Assembly: GCA_023213395.1 (NCBI GenBank) | Contig: CM041465.1 | Span: 90,031,741 to 90,095,740 of the forward strand | DNA: 64,000 nucleotides | Reading direction: 5' to 3' | From: Cycas panzhihuaensis | Taxonomy: Eukaryota; Cycadophyta | In this document: one piece after another, positions 1-10,856 of the stretch | Layout of the letters: every line of letters starts with the position of its first letter | Numbering within the stretch: position 1 is the stretch's first letter | Notes under the pieces: generated by a model | Seen by the model: only the letters and a program-made list of their open reading frames with translations | What the model was told of the DNA's origin: nothing | The model's database searches: none | Made by a program: the position numbers and the translations under genes

Positions 1-81
1 ATGAAAGCATTGGATAAAATCAAATTTCAAAAAATCAAAGACAAATTTAGAGTTCTTAACATTAGTAATTATGGGGGAGAA
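1..81 (+). pseudogene. Copia-E pol C-terminal tail (end of RNase H), partial
   Basis: The first 81 bases encode the end of a Ty1/Copia polyprotein, cut by the window edge. The residues MKALDKIKFQKIKDKF line up with the RNase H tail of Copia-B (IKALGKIKFEKFTDNLG, about 43830-43870). It is followed by the purine-rich ATGGGGGAGAA, the polypurine tract that primes plus-strand DNA synthesis, and then at once by an LTR starting TGTTAGGA. The rest of this plus-strand element lies outside the window. Confidence 0.8.
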
Positions 82-440
82 TGTTAGGATAATACCTAAT
101 TCACCTATGCAAATATGCACCTAGGGCCCCTCAAAGCCACCTTGGGGCTCCCTAAGTCACTTTGGGCCACCTAGCAGCCACCAACAATTGTCAAAGGAGA
201 TGGCGTAGCCACCTAAGGTAAGTATTTAATTAATTATTTAATACTTTAATATTATTTTTGAATTTCGAATGTTGTCAAGTACAGGCGCTTGTCGCCTCCC
301 CAAATTAATCAATAAATAGGGTGGGAATACCTCCCTGGTGTTTTTTAATACTACCAACTTATAATTCAGAGATTTATTTTGCACTTTGGAACAATATACT
401 CGTACTTGTAATCCACCTACTCTACACCTTGCTTCTAACA
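82..440 (+). repeat. 3' LTR of Copia-E
   Basis: A 359-bp LTR with short inverted ends (TGTTAG...CTAACA). It directly follows a polypurine tract at 71-81. It shares the layout of the Copia-A and Copia-B LTRs: a 'cacctagggcccctcaaagc' block, an AT-rich middle, a 'gcctcccc' block, a TATA-like AATAAATA near 311, and 'acctccctggtgtttttta'. Sequence after 440 is the interior of Copia-C on the other strand, so Copia-E inserted into Copia-C. The candidate target duplication (441-445, ATAAT) cannot be confirmed because the 5' end is outside the window. Confidence 0.85.
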
Positions 441-1784
441 ATAATGACAATGCATAATAAAATAATCTTACCTTAACTTACCATGAAGATGTATATACTC
501 ACATGTTTCTAAGATGGGAGTTAGGTGAGGAATATTAACCCCAATAATAGTAAGTCCTAAATTCATTACCAGTACACTCTTTTCATTATCTATTCTTAAA
601 ATTTTAATTTTATGATTGAATTCATTTTGTACTAAGGCTTTAAATTCTAAGAAAGTATTAAGAATTTCACTGCGATTTTTTAAAATATATACCCAATATT
701 TTCTTGAATAGTCATTAATAAAAGTTATAATGTAGCAATAACTAGAATAGGAATTTACTTGGAAAGGTCCATAAATATCTGAATGGATAAGTTGTAAGGG
801 TTGTTTAGTTCTGAAATTGGTTTTTTAAGGAAAAGGATCTATGTGTTGTTTACTTATTATGTAAGTTTCACATACTCCTTAGACTATTTTAAGAGGCAGT
901 ATTCCAAGAACCATATTATGTTGATTTAGAAATTATAGTTTTCCATAACTCACATGGCCAAAATGAGCATGCTAAAGTTGTTGACTAGATTTGATTAGGT
1001 AATAAAAAGGGTGAATATTTAGTGGTATTAGTTAGATCAGATAGACTATAAAGGCTAGTCTTATGATTAACATGTCCAAAGGCAATGGCTTTGAATTTAT
1101 TTAATGGTTGTTTGATAATAAACTTATCCTTCTAAACCTTTTTGGTAAATTTGGTAAACAAAAAGAAGATTAGGTAAAAGACTAAGAACATAAAAGACAT
1201 TATTAATTAAGCTAATTTTTAGAGAAATATTACTAATTCCGACTACTTTGCACTGAGAACCACTTCCAAAAGAGTTTTCTTCTTTAGAATTGAGTCCTAG
1301 TTTATAAGTAGATAACAGTTTGGGTTTTTTGATCATATGATGGATAGCTCAAGAATCTAAAACCCAAGAACGAGTATATGTAGTTAGAGTAGAAACGCTA
1401 ATGTAGAGGCAGTAAAAGTATGGTTAGATTTTGGTTGAATAACCCTAGAGGCTTTCCAAGCTTTAGAAGCAATTATGTATCCATAAACATCAATGGGATG
1501 TCCTTTCTTATGACAATAGGCACAAGCTAAGATAGAATTAAATTTAAGAAAGCTTTTATTTTGATGAAAATTTTACGTAGTTTGATTTTTAGGATTAATG
1601 AAATTAGGTTTTGGATGACTATTAGGAAAAAAATTCCTATATGGTTTATGTGTTTTAGAAATATTATAATGTTTGGTAGCAAATTGATAATTTTAATTTT
1701 TTAATTTTTTAGATCTTGAATTAAAGAACAAAGTCTGTGAGGGGTCTTTTAGTTCTCTTGTTTGTACTAACATAGATTGATAAT
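441..1784 (-). pseudogene. Copia-C gag end, zinc knuckle, protease and integrase (broken)
   Basis: Minus-strand Ty1/Copia coding remnant, read from 1784 down to 441. In order it shows: the end of gag (QSMLVQTRELKDPS, near 1780-1735); a degenerate zinc knuckle (CAYCHKKGHPIDVYG, near 1530-1480); an aspartic protease start (WVLDS, stop, AIHHMIKKP, near 1360-1320; family consensus WVLDSGASHHM); the spacer at 1336-1124; and integrase HHCC and core remnants down to about 600 (YSRKYWVYILKNRSEILNTF, near 720-660). Several stops and frameshifts make it dead. Its gag N-terminal half is at 31217-31806, 29 kb away, because Copia-A inserted between. The left end is cut by the Copia-E LTR. Confidence 0.85.
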
Positions 1785-2144
1785 TGTTGGGAATAACCCC
1801 AATGCTATTAAAAGACCTGTGCGCTTAGGGCCCCTCAAAGCCACCTTTGAGGTCCCCTAGAGCACCTTGAGCCTCCCAATAGCCACCAGGAGCTGACACC
1901 ACTTTATTAAGGTACGTATTTACATTTATTATTATTATTTTTTTAATATATTTTGAATTATACATCGGCTAATATGCAAGTAGGGTGATGGCACTTATCG
2001 CCTCCCCAAAAACTCTATTTAAATGGTGGGAATAGGGTGGAAATACCTCTTTGGTGTTTTTTAACACCACCAATATTCAGAAATCACCTATTTTCTCAAA
2101 ATGCACTTGATCTAATGTCCTGCTCTACTCCTCTAAATCCATCA
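1785..2144 (+). repeat. 5' LTR of Copia-A
   Basis: 360 bp, TGTTGGGAATAACC...AAATCCATCA. Pairs with the 3' LTR at 30869-31216; the two are clearly diverged, including a short tandem duplication near 2030 (gtgggaatagggtggaaatac) absent from the 3' copy. A TATA-like TATTTAAA lies at 2016-2023. A perfect hairpin (GGTGTT, TTTT loop, AACACC) at 2053-2068 sits where transcription should start. Confidence 0.92.
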
Positions 2145-2159
2145 TTTGGTATCAAATCC
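2145..2159 (+). other. Primer-binding site of Copia-A (tRNA-Met type, decayed)
   Basis: TTTGGTATCAAATCC directly after the 5' LTR. It matches the plant initiator tRNA-Met primer-binding consensus TGGTATCAGAGCC except at two positions. Reverse transcription would have been primed here. Confidence 0.8.
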
Positions 2160-2505
<346 letters not shown>

Positions 2506-2844
2506 TGATGTTTTTCCATGAATATATTTTTAAAAAATCTAGTTTATTTTATGCATTCATGTAATCGGGATGAACGTAGATCCTCGTTGAAAGGCCTATA
2601 CTCATATAGATCTGGGTTTTAGTATTTACTATTCATTTTCTCATCAGTTTTGCATTGCCAATATTGGTATCCAATCTTCCTTTGTAGACATCATAATATC
2701 TTTTTACTATTGAATTCCTTCCATAGGGAAGTGGAAGAACAAACTTCATTATCTTACCTAGGACTACTCACTTGTTATGTGGTTCATACTGTAGATGTGA
2801 TCATTAAACATCTTTTCACCTCAGTTGTAATGTAAACTTCTTCT

Positions 2845-3233
2845 ATCTAGACCCAAAATCCTGTTTACATTAGTAGGGAGTTTACTTTATGGGACCAATA
2901 TATCATCTTTCACCTTGATCTTATTCTTCAAAATACAATCATACAAGGATCATAGGTACTCTTTCGGTAATCGTTTCTACCATCAATGCCTTGATTGTTT
3001 CATATGAAATCTGCCTTTGACATCTTATTTTTTACCATAGGATTGTGGGCATCTGTGTTAAGCATTATCATAGAGTAGGCAAGAATATAAGTTGTATATG
3101 TACTTGTAAAAGCCTTTGGGTTACATTTGCAATAACATTCTACAAACTTTTCTGTGATATGGTCAATTTTCGGTGCCGCTCCAGGTAATCTGAAGCCTTG
3201 TAAGAAGGCCCCAAGTGCTTCATCAAACTCCAT
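2845..3233 (-). pseudogene. BIG-type ARF-GEF Sec7-domain fragment
   Basis: Read on the minus strand, residues [20 protein letters not shown] then [18 protein letters not shown] and [19 protein letters not shown] reproduce the Sec7 domain of plant BIG-class brefeldin-sensitive ARF guanine-exchange factors, including the catalytic-loop region FRLPG and the MLNTDAHN helix. Stops follow (ADFI, stop, NNQGIDG), but homology continues through LPKEYL, SLYD and about RILGLD near 2845. In the living gene this domain activates ARF GTPases in vesicle traffic. Here only part of one domain remains, without its N- and C-terminal regions. It lies inside the Copia-A leader and is joined upstream to an acidic stretch and a phosphate-carrier fragment. 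I infer capture rather than a resident gene. Confidence 0.8.
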
Positions 3234-3236
3234 CCC

Positions 3237-3377
3237 CATTCTCCAGTGAAGAGGCATCTTCTTCTTTATTGTCTTCTTCCTCATCATTATCATCTTCATC
3301 ATCGCCATCATCTTTGACATCTTCATCGTCTTCGCTACCAGTGCTCTCCCCTTCCTCACTCTTCTGAATCCATGTAT
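3237..3377 (-). pseudogene. Acidic Asp/Glu-rich segment of unknown origin
   Basis: Between the carrier fragment and the Sec7 fragment, one minus-strand frame reads a strongly acidic stretch ([20 protein letters not shown] and onward to SLENGDGV). It is in a different frame from the Sec7 fragment. It resembles the disordered acidic tracts of many nuclear proteins, so I assign no gene. It may be a third captured piece. Confidence 0.45.
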
Positions 3378-3500
3378 ATCCAGAGGCGTGACACCCATAT
3401 GAGTGACACCGCAACTGAGAATCCCACCCATCATGTAGGCAGCATAATAAGCCAGGGAAAACATGGTAATCTTGCCCAGCTCGCTAGGCGTTGGCATCAC
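3378..3500 (-). pseudogene. Mitochondrial phosphate carrier N-terminal fragment
   Basis: Minus-strand residues [20 protein letters not shown] then [19 protein letters not shown] match the start of the first repeat of plant mitochondrial phosphate carriers (mitochondrial carrier family). The family pattern is AYYAAC..GGILSCGLTHM.VTPLD, the last residues being the Px(D/E) carrier signature. The living protein imports phosphate across the inner membrane with protons. Homology stops abruptly after VTPLD, where the intact protein continues LVKCNMQ, so this is one small piece fused to unrelated sequence. It lies in the Copia-A leader beside the Sec7 fragment. Confidence 0.82.
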
Positions 3501-3772
3501 GAATGCCTTTCCCTAACTTCCCCAACTCTGCAGGTTAATATAAATCACTTGAAGATCTCGCCTAAGATGCCCCATTCCACATAGAACTTTTGTCTTATTC
3601 AATAAGATTTATCAATGAGCCTGCTTATCAGGTTTTGAACTTGGCTTCTTTATAAAATGGCCCAATTATCCACGAAGAAGGAGCCTGATTCCATTAGTAA
3701 GCTAAGCAAACACGAGACTTCTAAGGTACAATTACCTTGTTTGACCCTGAGATCTAAAGTAAGGGCGATAGT

Positions 3773-3929
3773 CGCTAACGCATTCTCTCTTCATGGCTGG
3801 TATCTTTTGTCTTCACGTTAATGGTATACCTCACTAATGCAGTCTCTCTTCACGGCTGGCATCTTCTGTCTTCACATTAACAGCACACCTCACTAATGCA
3901 ATCTCTCTTCACGGCTGACATCCTTTCCT
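3773..3929. repeat. 59-bp tandem repeat, about 2.7 copies
   Basis: Units start at 3773, 3832 and 3891 and share 'ctaatgcagtctctcttcac', 'ggctggcatcttctgtcttc' and 'acattaacagcacacct'. The third unit is partial. It lies just upstream of the R block in the Copia-A leader. Copia-B has a different minisatellite at the equivalent place (49781-49997). Confidence 0.85.
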
Positions 3930-4005
3930 CTCTCTTCTTTATTTTGTCGACTTCATACGTCTCCTTTTTCTTTGGTTCAACTTCATACGTCTCCTTCTTT
4001 CCTTT

Positions 4006-4007
<2 letters not shown>

Positions 4008-4061
<54 letters not shown>
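4008..4061. repeat. (TA)n microsatellite followed by T run
   Basis: About 27 TA units ending in an oligo-T run at 4063-4077. Simple repeat inside the Copia-A leader. Confidence 0.95.
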
Positions 4062-4063
<2 letters not shown>

Positions 4064-4139
4064 TTTTTTTTTTTTTAAGTGTACCTACTCAGATTGGAAA
4101 TTCAAGTTTTTTTTCCTTTAGTCTCTTTTTAATTACATA

Positions 4140-6240
4140 TGTAGTGCGCCTCTGAATATACACGGCGGTGGCGGTAAGTTTCACTCATATACATTTTTTT
4201 CTTTTTTTAAGTTTTAAAAATTAAATTAAATTAAATAATTTTTTAGATTTAGGCATTTAAAGGGTATTAGCCCCCTTTAGCATTTAGTCCCCAACCCTGT
4301 GTCTCTTCCACGTGATCTTCAGTTCAATATTAAAAGGGGCCTTATTCTTTAAAGTTTATTGTGTCTATTAAATTCAACGAGCGAGTTCGTCCTCTTGGCA
4401 TGAGACGGGTTTATCTTCTGTAAGGTCTTAGGTTCAATCCCTGCCTAGTCTACCTTCAAGTTGATAATCTAAGGGGGTTATCTTAAGGATATAACACCTT
4501 ACCTTTTTTTTTTTTTTTTTTTTTTTTTAAACATAAGGTACTTGGCTATCTTCTACCATATCTCTTCACTGGGTTATTAGTTTCTGATGAAACCTATCCC
4601 ATTGCATTTAGAATTTTCTTAGATTCAATTTCAACTGGTCATATTCCATATTCGGAGCTGATTTAACCTGATTTCAATTAGTTTAAAGTCAATCATCTAT
4701 TTTTCAAAGCCTTTTAAACTATTTTCATAAAATTCTTTTTTTATTACGTTATATTTTATCACCAAAAAAATATTTTCTACCTAAATCTACTCAACAGTAA
4801 TTTATTATTAATAAACCTCATCACCATCTATTCATTTTATTTTTAGGATTTATTTTAATCATTATTTTAATCAGTGAAAGTGACACTTTAGCGTTTTTAA
4901 ACATTTTAACATAAAAGTATTTGTTACTATTTCTATTATAACTTTTCTATTTTACATCAGAATTCATATCCGTCAGTTTCATTAGGAAGTTATCTCACTC
5001 CTCTTTAGACTAACACTATTATTTATAAGTTTTAAAGTGTTTTTATAGATTTTCAAAGCTATTAAATTTGAGGTACATAATAGCCTTTAATTTATCATTA
5101 TTGCATATTTACATATATTATTTCTTAAATTTTTCAATTGAAAATATATTAAGATTCTCTCTAAACTATGTTTGATCTTTTTTTATTATTCTATAATTTT
5201 TTTACTAGCATTTTTATAGTATTTTGAGCCCCAAGCTCTCGTTAAGCCTCAAAAATAGGACTGCATCTTTTGTTTGTTAACATATTGACTTGTAGGAACC
5301 CGTTTTCAAAACGATCAGTTCCATTGAATAGTTTTTTTGTTGATCTTCATATTGGTATAATTTCACCTTATACTGACTTTGTTTAGTATAGCTTTGAAGC
5401 TGCCAAACTTGAGTATTTAAGATACCCCAACAGGCTTATACTCTAAACTTTTCTTTTAAGAAGCTCTTTTTTTATTTCTCTATTCTATTTAAGGCTTTTC
5501 ATTTGACTTTCATATAAGCTTCTTTTAAGCTGGTTTGTAGCAAAAAGTGACCTAAACCAAGTAAACAACTAAGTGGGCCTGTAACTTAAATGGGTACAAT
5601 TCATTTTTTTTTTAAGTTTCTTCTTCATTTTTCTAAAGTAAAAATATACATATATATTTCAATTTTCAACATTATATATCTTCTTCAAGGCAAAGGATTT
5701 CTTGCATTGAAGTTTGTATTTATTCATTTTTAAAATTAAAAGGTTAAGAATTTTTTTATTTTTCATCATGAAAGTTTCAATTCAAACCTGCATAGTTAAA
5801 GAGGATCTTAGTTAAATTTAAAATTTCATTATATTTCAAAATTTATCTAAAATTATATCTTATAAGCTTGTCATTTATTCAAAAAATATACACTTATTGA
5901 AAAATTTTTATTTTTTATTCATCATTGTTGAAAAATATCACTTACTTCTTACACTTATAAAAGTTGCATTTAGTTTATTTAATTTCCAAAGGCATCTTTC
6001 ATTTCGTTAAAAGGAGCATTGCATTTTTTTCTTTTTAAAACGTATTTACTTTCTTATCTCTTTCAAAGAGTTTATTATTTATATCATCTTACTTAGAGGT
6101 TATTATTTTGTTTTCAAGTTTTTCTTTATTATATAAAAGAAATCTTTTTTCACCCCAAGTAAGACCACATTGCTAATTAATTTATTTTTCACATTAAATA
6201 AGATAATCCTGAATTAAACCACCATATTTTTCTAGCCTTG
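4140..6240 (+). repeat. R block: conserved non-coding leader block, copy in Copia-A
   Basis: An AT-rich block without coding potential. It recurs, diverged but collinear, at 41880-43461 (plus) and inverted at about 47945-49720. Shared landmarks include 'ggtcatat.acca.ttcgg.gctgattt', 'ttttacatcagaatt', 'aggaacccgttttcaaaacg' (5296-5315; compare 42864-42883) and 'ttgcatttagtt.attt'. In Copia-A and Copia-B it sits just before the gag-proximal leader, so I interpret it as part of the genomic RNA leader of this Copia family. What it does is unknown. Confidence 0.75.
4370..4528 (+). mobile_element. Candidate tRNA-derived SINE with oligo-T tail
   Basis: A tRNA-like head with an A box (TGGCATGAGACGGG, 4396-4409) and a B box (GGTTCAATCC, 4431-4440) spaced as in a pol III promoter, a short unrelated body, and a 25-nt T tail at 4504-4528. 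The related R block at 41880-43461 lacks this segment at the equivalent place, as expected for an insertion. I could not define a target duplication, so the start is approximate. Confidence 0.5.
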
Positions 6241-6248
6241 CAATGGGA

Positions 6249-6811
6249 ATTGTTAGGACCTTTGAAGTTACCACCCCGCACATGATAATCGGCCTACTCA
6301 TATTGGATGAGGACAACCATTAGCTATCAGGTGTATTCGGTGGTAGGATGAGGTGCAGAACATGTTCCTTTTATGGTGTTTGGAGACCAAGGCTAGCCTG
6401 GAGAAGGTGAGTACCTTGGTTCAAGAACCTTTACCACTATATCTTTTGTTAGGTATAAGTCCAGTATAGGTAAACTAACAATTCAAGGGGGTGCAAAAAC
6501 CTTCTTAGTAGTATGCGTACTAAGGTGCTGATATATTAGGTTCTTATTTTACCATCTGTGGGCAGACGCCACTAGACAGGATAGCAATCGAAGGTTGCCC
6601 TCAAAGAAACTTAAACTTAGAGCCTAGTAGCCTTGATAGGTCCTAATTCACTTATTCAAAACTTTGAAAAAATCCTTGGGTTATATTTGGAAATGAATTT
6701 TTACATTGAAAACTTTTTTTCAAAATTTAAATTTATTATTTTTTTTTTTTTTTCACATTTAACTTTTGAAATCCCATTTGTCACATTTGATCAATACAAC
6801 TTTTATTCAAG
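6249..6811 (+). other. Gag-proximal leader of Copia-A, non-coding
   Basis: Matches the inverted copy at 47384-47940 (Copia-B), including 'cctactcatattggatgagg', 'ggtgtattcggtgg', 'caattcaagggggtg' and 'ccatctgtgggcag'. It ends with a T-rich run just before the gag start at 6812. No reading frame is shared, so it is probably untranslated leader. Confidence 0.7.
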
Positions 6812-7440
6812 ATGATGTCTAGTTTTGGGAACATGATTATCCCAAAATTTGATGGAAACAATTTCCTAAACTGGAGTAGGAGGATGAGACCCATCCTCAT
6901 AGCTAACAACATGTGGGGATATTGTGAGAACTAGTGACAATGAATTAGGACCAAATCCATCTGATGCAGCAAAAGTTACTTACAAAGAAAATCTTGAAAA
7001 GGATAACAAAGCCTTAGCCCTTATCTTTTGTGCATTAGAAGATCATGTGTTCCTAAGAGTTAGTGAATCAGTTAAGTCCAAAGAAGCTTGGGATACTTTA
7101 CAGCTAATATATGAAGGAGCAGCCTCCTCTAAATTACATAACCTGAGAAGTAAGTTTGAAAATTTACGTATGATACCCTATGAATTAATAATAGAATTTA
7201 TGACCAAAGTCCAAGATATTATAAACCAAATGAGGTCACTTAGGGATACCCTACTTGAACAAAGGGTAGTTGAAATGATCCTTATATGTGTAGGACATGT
7301 AAGACATTTTGAAATGGTATCTACTAGTATTAGTGCATCAAATGATCTAAGTACTCGTAAAGTGGAACAACTTAGTGCCATGCTCATGTCTATAAAAGAG
7401 TAGCAAAATACAAATAAAACTTTAGAACATGCCTTTACTA
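6812..7440 (+). pseudogene. Copia-A gag (UBN2-type)
   Basis: Starts at ATG 6812 (MMSSFGNMIIPKFDGNNFLN), chosen because Copia-B starts at the same residues at 47383. The N-terminal NWxxRM motif is the usual plant Copia gag start. A TAG near 6932 and a frameshift break the frame. The longer second frame (6924-7403) carries the UBN2-like core: ALEDHVFLRV, SKEAWDTLQLIYEGA, KLHNLRSKFENL. The product would be the capsid protein packaging element RNA. Another stop occurs at 7401, where Copia-B reads through. Copia-A and Copia-B are collinear here. Confidence 0.88.
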
Positions 7441-7479
7441 CAAAGGCCCGCATTTAATCTAACTCCTAAGCAGGAACCT

Positions 7480-8347
7480 TAAGATAAGATGAATCTCCTC
7501 TATGGAGAAAAGGTGGAAATCCTAGAAAAAAAACTAGATAAGACCCTCCACGATATCAAGCCCCTCACCAAAAGAGGCAAGGAGGACCCCAACAATATAA
7601 AGATCCTCCAAGAAATTCTAATCAAAGGAGACAAGTTGAGAATCATCCTTGATGTCCACATTGTCAAGGGAATTCTTAACCTTTAAGATAAACTCAGGAA
7701 TGTCATGAAAACTAACCAAGAAACAATCCTTCTTAATCTTATGAGGAAAAGAAGAGATCTTTTAATATTGATCATTCTCAACCAAGAAGTCGAACCCTAA
7801 GTTATGGGAGAAGAGATCCATTATATTGTACTTATTATCATAGAAATGGTCACACTGAGGATAAATATTTTTTAAAGCATAGCCGACCATCTAGAGGGCA
7901 TGCTTCAAATTCATCGGAATCAAAGGTTAATAATAGGTTATTTCTATCATGTTTTTCTGCTAAGGAAGAAGAGGATGATAGTTGGTATATTGATTTAGGT
8001 TACTCAACCCACATGACCCATAAAGAACATTTATTTTAAACCTTGGATAAAAATAGAAAAGGGTCAATCATATTTAGAAACAATACTTCTTATGAATCAA
8101 TTGAGAAAGGTAACATAGTCTTGTTAACTAATATTAGTGAATATAGATACTTAGATGATGTCTTATATGTCCCTGCCCTAAGGAAAAACTTGTTGTCAGT
8201 AGGATAGATAATGGGAAAAGATTATAAGGCGATTTTTGACAATGGCAAATCTGTCATCAAAGACAAGAGAAAAAATAAAGCTATTGTTTCTAAAGGTATA
8301 ATGACTAAAGATCGTTTATTTAAGTTTATCCTTACTCCTTTAGATAC
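7480..8347 (+). pseudogene. Copia-A nucleocapsid zinc knuckle and protease
   Basis: Continues the polyprotein in broken frames. The zinc knuckle reads YCTYYHRNGHTEDKYF (about 7833-7880). Copia-B has intact CTYC and DKCF here, so two Cys have become Tyr. The protease region reads SWYIDLGYSTHMTHKEHLF (about 7980-8036), whose active-site DSG has become DLG, followed by DVLYVPALRKNLLSVG, the usual Copia protease end. The Tat-1 insertion at 8348 splits the following spacer: codons ...LDT on the left join YALRTS at 22124. Confidence 0.88.
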
Positions 8348-10856
8348 CGGACGCGCTGCTACGGGATAACTACCTAACTGATAGGTGCAAGAGAGGGTGA
8401 GTGGTGGAATGATGGAAGGTGGGACCTAAAAGGTGGGTAACTACAACGCAGAGCGCCCCGTGCGCCGGAGCGCGAGTTTGGGATCTGCAATGGAGTATGG
8501 CTACTATCGGGTGACCCTTTACCGCTTCGAGTAAGGGGTGAAGGTGCGTAGGGCAAACCTGAGTTAACCTGGGAATAGGACCCTCCCACCCTTGGGTGGC
8601 CGTAAGGGGAAGAGAAGGCCTAATGGAGACAGCCAAGAGCAATCCTACACAACCTAACTCGATACACGAGTGATGCTTGGAAGCAAGGCACTCGTGTGGT
8701 CAAAGGGCTAAGAGGAAAGGTAGGGAGAGAAGGACTCCTACAATCTTCCCTACGAATGATAAAGATGCATGAAACAAGATAAAAGAATCGCAAGCAAGTA
8801 TCGAATCAATTTTTCCCTTTTAATCCTTCAATGTACTAATTACTACGAAAGAAATAAAAGGAAAAAGAAAGGGTAGTGAGGGGAACGAATGTGCACCGGA
8901 GCGAAGGCGTGTGAGACGAAGTAACCTTCCCGAGGGCGCCTAACCACCCGCACGACGCATCGGATGCGGGGTATTGCGATGGATGAAGAGGGGGCTTCCT
9001 TACCTTCCCCGGAAAATCAAATGCAAAACCAAGAAAGAAAAGAAGCACCAACTAAGAAATGAAATAGCATGAAAACATAACACATATGAAGGTGCTTACC
9101 GTAGCTAGGCCCACGGGCGATGCGCTCCACGCTTCCCAAGTACCTGCAAGCAATAGCGGTCTCTTTCTCTTCCCGATGGAAGAGCACTAGCATGCAACAC
9201 AAAAACTCTAACAATATATGGCTAAATAGCACAAACGAGAATTTGAATATACATGCGTTAGTACTAATCCGACAATCAAAGTATCAAAAGAACGTGACCA
9301 AAGTGAAAGTAAATGACTGGGTAAGCCTCAGAGTGGCCTACCTCCCGCAAGTGATGCCCAAACTTCCCCCCAAGAGCTACGAGGCAGCGGGGGGAAAGCC
9401 AAGAACAAGAGCTGGAAAATGGCAGCAAAAAGGGGTAAAGAAAGGCCCAAGGGAACCCACGGCGAACCGGGATGCTATGAGGAGTAAACCGGGTGACCCG
9501 GGGAAGAAAGGTGAAGCGAGGAACCAGCGGTTGGGACTTATGTGTGATGCCCAGACCCAAGCAAAGGTTCAAATCACCGCAACATGTGACAGTCACTTTG
9601 GGCAACCGAAGGGAGCTTTCAAACCCTTGTTCGCAAGCCAAGGGCAGCACGGGGCGAGAGGGAGGTTTTGGAGGGCTAAGAGCCGCCTAGGGAGCATGGA
9701 AGGTGGTACGGAATCCACCCAGCTCCTCTCCAAAACCTATGCAACCCCTCCACACCGCCTTGACAAAGAACGCAGTAAGAAGCACAGTGGAGAGTGGTAT
9801 AACATTTCAAAAGGGAGGACAACCAACCCTCAAGCAACAAGTAAGAGCAAACGAGCTGAAGCATGAAAATCACAAGGAAAATAAGCATAAACAAGGAATA
9901 CCTGGAGAGAAGAGGCAAGGGATTTGCCTCAGCCAAAGGGCAGCGGAAAGGGACTGATAAATCAGCCCAGATCCGGCAGAGTGTGCCTGGGGCCCTCACA
10001 GAGGTGTGACGGAAACACTGCACTTGGGGCGCTTATGGACCGCCTGGTGAAGACCTACCGACACCACTTCAAAGGAGCCTCTCCAAGGCGTTTGAGGAGC
10101 TAGGAGAATGTCTCACCACGCCAAAGGAGAGCCGGCCAGATGAAGGGTGCAGTCCAATTGATGCAAAGAACAACAGAGAGAAGCGAGCAGAGAGTGTTTC
10201 CTTGAGAGCAATTCCAAAAGTGAGCCAAAAGATCCTTGCAAATGAGCCAAAAGGGCTTAAGTACTCAAGCAAAACCCTAAAGCGGCGATTAGGGCGCACC
10301 GAAGAGGAATAAAGCGCTGAGCCACATGGCGCTTCGCAATAAATGCGAAATTGCCACGCGATTTTTAAAATACTGATACCGCCGAATATTCACGCAGATC
10401 GCGAATATTCCGGCCAGACACGCCTGTGGTCGAAATGGGGCCCACCAACCACCCAGTTGGGGCGACGAAAAAGGCTGACATAACGCTAAAACACCTACCC
10501 GGAAGTAAACAAGCCAACACAACGGGTCCAAAGGAGCAAAAATAGGGCTCGAGTGGGGTGGCAAGTTGACCAAACGATGATGAGTCATCACACCAAGTGA
10601 GGTGGCGCAAACCTAGTGGATCCCGGAGCGAGGAGGGCGATGCGAAGTAATACGGTCCACTGTGGTGCCACACTCACGGGAGTGTGCCCCTGCTATAGTC
10701 GTCATAGGCTAAAATAAGTGTGGACGACCACAAGGTCACCCACAAAGTCATACACATGCAGATACGCAAGCAAACATCCAGTAAAAGAAAGCGATGAAAA
10801 TGTAAGAGACATACCTGCACTTACCTGAGTCGGTGATTCCGTATCCATTCCCGGAA
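8348..10856 (-). repeat. 3' LTR of Tat-1
   Basis: Pairs with 19604-22109 across its whole length. Its outer end is CGGACGCG where the partner has TGGACGCG, so the terminal TG has mutated. The inner boundary is at 'attcccggaa' (10847-10856). Neither LTR contains a consistent coding frame. The plus-strand reading frame at 9120-9866 is disrupted in the other copy and is not annotated. Confidence 0.85.

Noticed and set aside
3000-3500. A 166-codon minus-strand gene
   Set aside because: The open frame is a fusion of unrelated fragments inside a retrotransposon leader. Sec7 homology runs on past its stop, and neither parent protein is complete.
4380-4445. Functional tRNA gene from A and B boxes
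   Set aside because: No acceptor stem or cloverleaf can be closed around the boxes, and the sequence runs into a body with a T tail, so SINE fits better.
6249-6811. Start of a separate LTR (TGTTAGGACC at 6250)
   Set aside because: No partner LTR, TATA box or PBS. The block is present before gag in both Copia-A and Copia-B, so it is leader.
6924-7403. Independent host gene of 159 codons
   Set aside because: It is the interior of Copia-A gag. The true start is at 6812 and the same protein occurs in Copia-B.
9120-9866. 248-codon plus-strand open frame in the Tat-1 3' LTR
   Set aside because: The matching part of the other LTR (20391-20729 and after) is broken by several frameshifts, the composition is that of GC-rich non-coding DNA, and no domain is recognisable. 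It is antisense LTR sequence.
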